From positions 38,823-102,822 of the forward strand of contig NZ_FNHE01000014.1 of the NCBI RefSeq assembly GCF_900103785.1: a stretch of 64,000 nucleotides of DNA, read 5' to 3'. The notes below the pieces were generated by a model. It did not search any database, was not told the DNA's origin, and saw nothing but the letters and a program-made list of their open reading frames with translations. Made by a program: the position numbers and the translations under genes. Shown piece by piece: positions 61,449 through 64,000 of this stretch. Position 1 is the first letter of the stretch; every line of letters starts with the position of its first letter. The stretch is from Geodermatophilus siccatus (GTDB taxonomy: Bacteria; Actinomycetota; Actinomycetes; Mycobacteriales; Geodermatophilaceae).

Positions 61449-61970
61449 TCAGACGGGGACGGGGGCGTGGGCCGCCTCGTGGTCGAGCAGCCAGCGCTTG
61501 ACCGGCGTCCCCCAGCGGAAGCCGCCCAGCCCGCCGTCCGAGCCGAGCACCCGGTGGCAGGGGATGAACAGCGCCGCGGCGTTGCGGGCGCAGGCGTTGG
61601 CCGCCGCGCGGACCGCCGCCGGCCGCCCGCAGCGCGCGGCGAAGGCGGCGTAGGTGTCCGGCTCCCCGGGCGGGACGGTGCGCAGCACCTCCCAGGCGTC
61701 CTCGAGGAAGGGGCCGGAGCGCTGGCGCACCGGGACCTCGTCGATGGCGGTGACGTCGCCGGCGACGAAGGCCTCGACCGCGTCGAGCACCGGCAGGTGC
61801 TCGACGGGCTCGACCCAGGCCGGCCGCAGCGCGCGGTGGACGACGGGGAGGAGGTCGGCGACGTCGGCGGTCCAGCCGCTGGCGAGGACGGCGCCGTCGC
61901 GGGCCACGACCACGGTGAACGGCCCGGGCGGGGTCTCGACGGTGGCGGAGCGGGCGGGGAGCGGGGTCAT
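61449..61970 (-). CDS. ogt: Methylated-DNA--protein-cysteine methyltransferase
   Basis: This 173-residue DNA repair protein removes alkyl groups from O6-alkylguanine by transfer to Cys138 in FIPCHRVLGSDGGLGGFRWG, the active-site signature. TYAAFAARCGRPAAVRAAAN is the helix-turn-helix. The downstream location, with ATG overlapping the stop of the Ada-AlkA gene, makes it a two-gene alkylation-repair operon. It is of normal length. Confidence 0.95.
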   Translation of the reverse strand: MTPLPARSATVETPPGPFTVVVARDGAVLASGWTADVADLLPVVHRALRPAWVEPVEHLPVLDAVEAFVAGDVTAIDEVPVRQRSGPFLEDAWEVLRTVPPGEPDTYAAFAARCGRPAAVRAAANACARNAAALFIPCHRVLGSDGGLGGFRWGTPVKRWLLDHEAAHAPVPV

Positions 61971-63472
61971 GAGGCGCTCCGTTCGAGGGGGAGTGGGCGG
62001 GTGCGGGCGGTCGGGCGGGTCGAGAGCGCGGGCACGGCGAGCGCCCACAGGTGCATCACGGCGTAGGACCGCCACGGCCGCCAGCGGGTGGCGGCGTCGG
62101 TGTCGGAGCTGCCGAGAGTGGCCAGCGAGCGCCGCAACGCCAGGTCGTCGGGCAGCCACACGTCGGGGTCGCCCAGGCCGCGCAGCGCGACCAGTGCGGC
62201 GGTCCACGGGCCGATCCCGGGGACGGCGCGCAGCGCGCGGCCGGCCTCCTCGCGGTCGGCACCGGGGTCGAGCGTCACCGCCCCGGCCGCCAGCGCGCCG
62301 GCGAGCGCGTGCACGGTGCGCCGGCGGGCGCCGGTCAGGCCGACCGCGGTGAGGTCGGCGTCGGCCAGGGCGGCCGGGCGCGGGAAGGCGTGGGTCAGCG
62401 TGCCCACCGGCTCGGGCAGCGGCGTGCCCGCGGCCCGCAGCACCCGGGCGGTGAGCGTGCGGGCGCCGGCCAGGGAGACCTGCTGGCCGAGGACGGCGCG
62501 CACGGCCAGCTCGTCGGCGTCGGGGGAGGCGGGCACCCGGCGGCCGGGCGCGGCGGCGACGAGCCCGGCCAGCGCCGGGTCGGCGCCGAGGACGCCGTCG
62601 ACCGCGGCCGGGTCGGCGTCGAGGTCGAGCATGCGGCGGCAGCGGGCCACCGCCGTCCCCAGGTCGCGCAGCGCGGGCAGCTCCAGCCGGGCGGTCACCG
62701 CGGGGCCGCCGTCCGGGGCGGGGGAGAGGTGCACGACCCCGGGCCCGTGCGGCAGGTCGAGCACCCGGGAGAACGTCGTCCCGTCCCACTCCTCCAGGCC
62801 GGGGACGGCGTGCACGCCGAGGAACAGCAGCACCTCGGCGGCCTCGTAGGGGGCGCGCGCGGCCAGCCGCAGCGTCAGCCGGCCGGGAGTGCCGGGCGGG
62901 CCGGCCGGCGCGGTCCGCCGCAGCTCGGTCGGGGTGGCGGCGAAGACCTCGCGGACGGTGTCGTTGAACTGCCGGATGCTGGCGAACCCTGCGGCGAAGG
63001 CGACGTCGGCCATGGGCAGGTCGGTGGTCTCGATGAGCAGCCGGGCGGTCTGCGCGCGCTGTGCCCGGGCCAGCGCCAGGGGACCGACGCCCAGCTCGCC
63101 GACGAGCAGCCGGTGCAGCTGGCGCTCGGAGTAGCCCAGCCGGGCGGCCAGGCCGGGGACGCCGGAGCGCTCGACCTCGCCGTCGCCGATGAGCCGGACG
63201 GCGCGGGCGACGACGTCGGCGCGGGTGTCCCACTCCGGCGAACCGGGGACGGCGTCGGGGCGGCAACGGCGGCAGGCCCGGTACCCGGCGCCCTGGGCGG
63301 CAGCCGCGGTCGAGAAGAAGGCGACGTTGTGCGGCAGCGGCGTGCGGGCCGGGCAGGACGGGCGGCAGTAGATGCCGGTGGTGGCGACCGCGGTGAAGAA
63401 CCAGCCGTCGAACCGGGCGTCCCGGCTGGCGACCGCGCGGTAGCAGCGTTCGGCGTCCAGGGGCGGGGTCAC
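61967..63472 (-). CDS. Ada (N-terminal) - AlkA fusion, alkylation-repair regulator/glycosylase
   Basis: This is a 501-residue fusion. Residues ~1-75 are the Ada metal-binding domain with Cys36, Cys40, Cys67 and Cys70 (TTGIYCRPSCPARTPLPHN, GYRACRRCRPD), where Cys36 would accept methyl groups from phosphotriesters. Residues ~80-185 are an AraC-type DNA-binding domain. Residues ~200-490 are an AlkA-type 3-methyladenine DNA glycosylase (VLGQQVSLAGARTLTARVLR, RAVPGIGPWTAALVALRGLG, VWLPDDLALRRSL with the catalytic Asp). It lacks the OGT domain, which the overlapping ogt gene supplies. GTG 63472 is the start. An IS481 end lies 94 bases upstream. Confidence 0.92.
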   Translation of the reverse strand: MTPPLDAERCYRAVASRDARFDGWFFTAVATTGIYCRPSCPARTPLPHNVAFFSTAAAAQGAGYRACRRCRPDAVPGSPEWDTRADVVARAVRLIGDGEVERSGVPGLAARLGYSERQLHRLLVGELGVGPLALARAQRAQTARLLIETTDLPMADVAFAAGFASIRQFNDTVREVFAATPTELRRTAPAGPPGTPGRLTLRLAARAPYEAAEVLLFLGVHAVPGLEEWDGTTFSRVLDLPHGPGVVHLSPAPDGGPAVTARLELPALRDLGTAVARCRRMLDLDADPAAVDGVLGADPALAGLVAAAPGRRVPASPDADELAVRAVLGQQVSLAGARTLTARVLRAAGTPLPEPVGTLTHAFPRPAALADADLTAVGLTGARRRTVHALAGALAAGAVTLDPGADREEAGRALRAVPGIGPWTAALVALRGLGDPDVWLPDDLALRRSLATLGSSDTDAATRWRPWRSYAVMHLWALAVPALSTRPTARTRPLPLERSAS

Positions 63473-63560
63473 GCGACGAGCATGACAGCGCCGGGGCCGG
63501 GGGACTGGCGGTTTCCGGACGCGGCCGTGGGTCCGGGCGGGCGCGACGGCAGGGAGCCCG

Positions 63561-63566
63561 GCTAGG
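63561..63566. repeat. Probable IS481 target-site hexamer GCTAGG
   Basis: GCTAGG fits NCTAGN, the target known for IS481, and is followed at once by TGTACTG, which looks like the element's terminal sequence. The matching copy at the other end is outside the window. Confidence 0.65.
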
Positions 63567-63622
63567 TGTACTGATCGGGCAGGTTGGTGCACCGCGTGGT
63601 GAACGGTCGATCTTGATGTGGG

Positions 63623-63685
63623 GAGGGACCTCCGGGTTCGGTGTGAGAGCCGCCAAGCACTCACCCAGACCCCAGGAGGTCCCTC
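63623..63685 (+). promoter_or_regulatory. Inverted repeat sequestering the transposase ribosome site
   Basis: GAGGGACCTCC (63623-63633) pairs perfectly with GGAGGTCCCTC (63675-63685). The right arm contains the GGAGG ribosome site (63675-63679) just before the GTG at 63686. A read-through transcript would fold and hide the site, limiting transposase made from outside promoters. The fold is inferred from sequence. Confidence 0.7.
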
Positions 63686-64000
63686 GTGGTCCACCGTAAT
63701 GCGCCGCTGACCGAGACCGGTCGGCTGCGGCTGGCCCGCTGCATCGTCGAGGACGGCTGGCCGGTCGCCCGCGCCGCGGAGCGGTTCCAGGTCTCTCGGC
63801 CCACGGCCACCCGCTGGGCAGACCGCTACCGCGAGCACGGATCGGCCGGCATGGCCGACCGCTCCAGCCGGCCACGTCGCAGCCCGCGGCGCACGCCGGC
63901 TCCGGTGGTGCGTCGAATCGTGCATCTGCGCTGGAAGCAGCGGCTGGGCCCGGTGGGCATCGCCGGTCGGGTCGGCTGCGCCGCCTCCACCGTGCACCGG
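63686..64000 (+). CDS. IS481-family transposase, 5' part
   Basis: Only the first 105 residues are in the window. It begins VVHRNAPLTETGRLRLARCI and continues VEDGWPVARAAERFQVSRPT, TATRWADRYREHGSAGMADR, SSRPRRSPRRTPAPVVRRIV, the N-terminal helix-turn-helix region of IS481 transposases. The DDE catalytic core is beyond the right edge. GTG 63686 has GGAGG seven bases upstream. No stop or frameshift is seen up to the edge, so the element may be intact. Confidence 0.9.
   Translation, partial: MVHRNAPLTETGRLRLARCIVEDGWPVARAAERFQVSRPTATRWADRYREHGSAGMADRSSRPRRSPRRTPAPVVRRIVHLRWKQRLGPVGIAGRVGCAASTVHR

Larger units (their letters stand above)
63567..64000 (+). mobile_element. IS481-family insertion sequence, left part
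   Basis: It begins TGTACTGATCGGGCAGGTTG directly after the hexamer GCTAGG, contains a 5' leader with an inverted repeat, and then the transposase start. The element continues past the right edge of the window. Boundary and family are inferred from the transposase and from the target-site pattern. Confidence 0.8.

Overview
The window is very GC-rich DNA (by eye well above 70% G+C) with many GTG starts, tightly packed and overlapping genes, and actinobacterial families such as an isoprenyl transferase, a lipid-droplet-associated protein, DUF1707, DUF4245 and DUF6542 proteins, and a mycothiol-type DinB-fold protein. It fits a motile, single-membrane actinobacterium. The gene content and intergenic repeats resemble Geodermatophilaceae (Blastococcus, Geodermatophilus, Modestobacter), but this is an inference from gene content without a database search.

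Layout. 1-8.0 kb: housekeeping genes, mostly on the + strand (C-terminal end of a DUF255/YyaL protein, a possible ribbon-helix-helix protein, a DinB-fold protein, a geranylgeranyl-reductase-family flavoprotein, isoprenyl transferase, a DUF885 peptidase-like protein, PhoH), with a hemolysin III gene on the - strand. 8.0-9.2 kb: one AbiEi/VSR-like gene bracketed by two near-identical palindromes. 9.3-43.1 kb: a large flagellar locus. On the - strand, read from high to low coordinates: fliA-type sigma; fliC; fliD-fliS-fliT-like; flgB-flgC-fliE-fliF-fliG-fliH-fliI-fliJ-(NlpC/P60-SLT)-fliK-flgD-flgE; flbD-motA-motB-fliL-fliM-fliN-fliO-fliP-fliQ-fliR-flhB-flhA-(FlhF-like)-(75-aa membrane protein). 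On the + strand: a glycosyltransferase and a methyltransferase next to fliC (probably flagellin modification), then flgN-flgK-flgL-fliW-csrA. 43.3-46.2 kb: four poorly characterised + strand genes, one sigma-like. 46.5-63.5 kb: a wall hydrolase with a VanY domain, citrate synthase, fumarase, GlpX, exonuclease VII, IspH, RmuC, Ogt and an Ada-AlkA fusion. 63.57 kb to the end: the left end of an IS481-family element.

How the parts work together. The flagellar genes encode an export apparatus (FlhA, FlhB, FliOPQR, FliHIJ), MS ring and switch (FliF, FliG, FliM, FliN), rod parts (FlgB, FlgC, FliE), hook (FlgD, FlgE, FliK), hook-filament junction (FlgK, FlgL), filament and cap (FliC, FliD), chaperones (FlgN, FliS, FliT-like) and stator (MotA, MotB). 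No P- or L-ring genes are present, as expected for a single-membrane cell. No flgM, flhG, flgF, flgG or chemotaxis genes are visible here. Three CTCAAGG-N13/14-GCCGAA elements, upstream of fliC, flgN and flbD-motA, look like promoters for the local FliA-type sigma. FliW-CsrA next to a flagellin leader with several GGA motifs, one overlapping the ribosome site, suggests translational control of flagellin.

The most unusual signals are an FlhF-like protein with no GTPase P-loop, the shared sigma promoter motif, three families of intergenic hairpin repeats (one a tandem with an 89-bp period), the palindrome-flanked AbiEi/VSR gene, and an IS481 end with a target-site-like hexamer and a hairpin that would hide the transposase ribosome site.
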